7,139 nucleotides of DNA from Kiritimatiellia bacterium (lineage in GTDB: Bacteria > Verrucomicrobiota > Kiritimatiellia > RFP12 > UBA1067): contig JAFXEA010000065.1 in NCBI GenBank assembly GCA_017521065.1, positions 1 to 7,139 of the forward strand, written 5' to 3'. Positions 6,760-7,139 of this stretch are shown here, one piece after another; the first letter of the stretch is position 1; each line of letters begins with the position of its first letter. A program made the position numbers and the translations under genes. The notes under the pieces were generated by a model, which saw nothing but the letters and a program-made list of their open reading frames with translations, made no database searches and was not told where the DNA came from.

Positions 6760-6926
6760 AAATTTCCCTCCAAATAGAATTCTCATCTCCCCTGCTTTGC
6801 CCCTGAGTATTCTCTTTCGGCAATAGAGATGCGGCGGGAACGGGATCCGTAACGCCCGTTGCCTGACGGAAGAGGATGATCAAGAGCGAGGCAGGGGTGG
6901 CGAGAATTCAGTTCGGAATGAAATCT
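6760..6926. repeat. Long imperfect palindrome (~167 bases), possible mobile palindromic unit or structured RNA
   Basis: Positions 6760-6822 pair with 6864-6926 in one register with no gaps (paired positions sum to 13686). Of 63 positions, 45 are Watson-Crick, 7 are G.T and 11 are other mismatches. The best blocks are GAATTCTC (6777-6784) with GAGAATTC (6902-6909), CCCCTGC (6789-6795) with GCAGGGG (6891-6897), and CTCTTTCG (6812-6819) with CGGAAGAG (6867-6874; one G.T). The 41-base central loop holds its own stem, AACGGG (6839-6844) with CCCGTT (6855-6860). Wobbles favour neither strand clearly: 7 pairs are G.U on plus RNA, and 6 A/C mismatches become G.U on minus RNA. Both arms differ mostly by transitions. 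It could be a decayed inverted duplication, a MITE/REP-like element or a regulatory leader. No flanking target-site duplication was identified. Confidence 0.75.
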
Positions 6927-6946
6927 CGCGGGGTGATGGGGATGGG

Positions 6947-7139
6947 ATGGAGATACAGGGTACAAAAGCGGCAAAGGAGATTCTGGAGGCGTGCGAGGGG
7001 ACGGTTGTGTCGCTTGCGGCGCAGCTGGAGATCCGGATAAACCCAAACTACACGCCACCCATACGCATTGCAGTCGTGGGAGAGGTCACGATTCTTCCGG
7101 CGAAAGCCTTCACAATTCGGCGTAAAGATCACCAACACC
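6947..7139 (+). CDS. Possible start of a hypothetical gene, cut by the window edge
   Basis: An open frame from the ATG at 6947 (MEIQGTKAAKEIL...) continues 64 codons to the window end without a stop; the same frame is open back to 6827. Composition is protein-like (A, E, K, I, V, L rich) and the first codon base is strongly purine-biased in the first half, as in real coding sequence. A minus-strand frame in codon register with it (6908-7138) is Arg/Cys/His/Trp-rich, typical of an antisense shadow. Upstream lie GATGGG-like tandem copies (6935-6949) and the long palindrome. There is no clean Shine-Dalgarno and no recognised family. It may be real, or a remnant belonging to the palindromic element. 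Confidence 0.3.
   Translation, partial: MEIQGTKAAKEILEACEGTVVSLAAQLEIRINPNYTPPIRIAVVGEVTILPAKAFTIRRKDHQH

Noticed and set aside
6783..7058. Minus-strand frame rich in Pro, Ser, His and Arg
   Set aside because: It runs through the palindrome, has low-complexity composition and no ribosome site or motif. It is best explained by the repeat structure.
6908..7138. Minus-strand 76-codon frame, followed after a TGA by a further ~64 in-frame codons
   Set aside because: Considered as a gene broken by a stop, but the Arg/Cys/Trp/His composition, GTG start at the window edge and codon-register overlap with a more protein-like plus frame make an antisense shadow more likely.

Overview
The window looks like bacterial chromosome from the PVC superphylum. 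The best guess is a Kiritimatiellota or Lentisphaerota gut-type genome. This rests on protein style: a XylR-like sugar-sensor/AraC fusion regulator, an exported SUMF1/FGE-like protein behind its own beta-rich N-terminal domain, a GHL10-like exported protein and a Tat-type metallophosphoesterase. No rRNA or other marker gene is present, so the taxonomic call is inference. No tRNA, CRISPR array or recognisable transposase gene was seen.

Layout. Positions 30-5407 hold four tightly packed minus-strand genes, transcribed in the order 5407 to 30: (1) a small exported beta-rich protein of unknown function (4742-5407); (2) an exported SUMF1/formylglycine-generating-enzyme-like protein (3351-4721); (3) an exported GHL10-type putative glycoside hydrolase (1819-3336); (4) a Tat-exported calcineurin-like metallophosphoesterase (30-1769). 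Gaps are 20, 14 and 49 bases with no visible terminator, so they probably form one operon. A 94-base AT-rich intergenic region (5408-5501) separates the operon from a divergent plus-strand gene (5502-6632). That gene encodes a regulator with an N-terminal LacI/XylR-type ligand-binding domain and a C-terminal AraC helix-turn-helix pair. The intergenic region is dense with inverted and direct repeats and has a -10-like box very close to the start codon on each side.

Downstream of the regulator, 6633-6759 shows no gene. Positions 6760-6926 form a long gapless imperfect palindrome (two 63-base arms: 45 Watson-Crick pairs, 7 G.T, 11 other mismatches). This could be a decayed mobile palindromic element or a structured RNA. 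It is followed by a possible plus-strand reading frame (from 6947) that runs off the window.

Working model (inference): the regulator senses a small sugar-like ligand and controls the divergent operon. All four operon products appear to be exported, so the locus may act on an extracellular or envelope glycan or glycoconjugate. Two of the enzyme-like proteins depart from their family active-site patterns: the metallophosphoesterase has Ala where the metal-binding Asn of GNH is expected, and the FGE-like protein lacks the copper-binding Cys pair at its expected position. They may therefore be binding or structural variants rather than standard enzymes.
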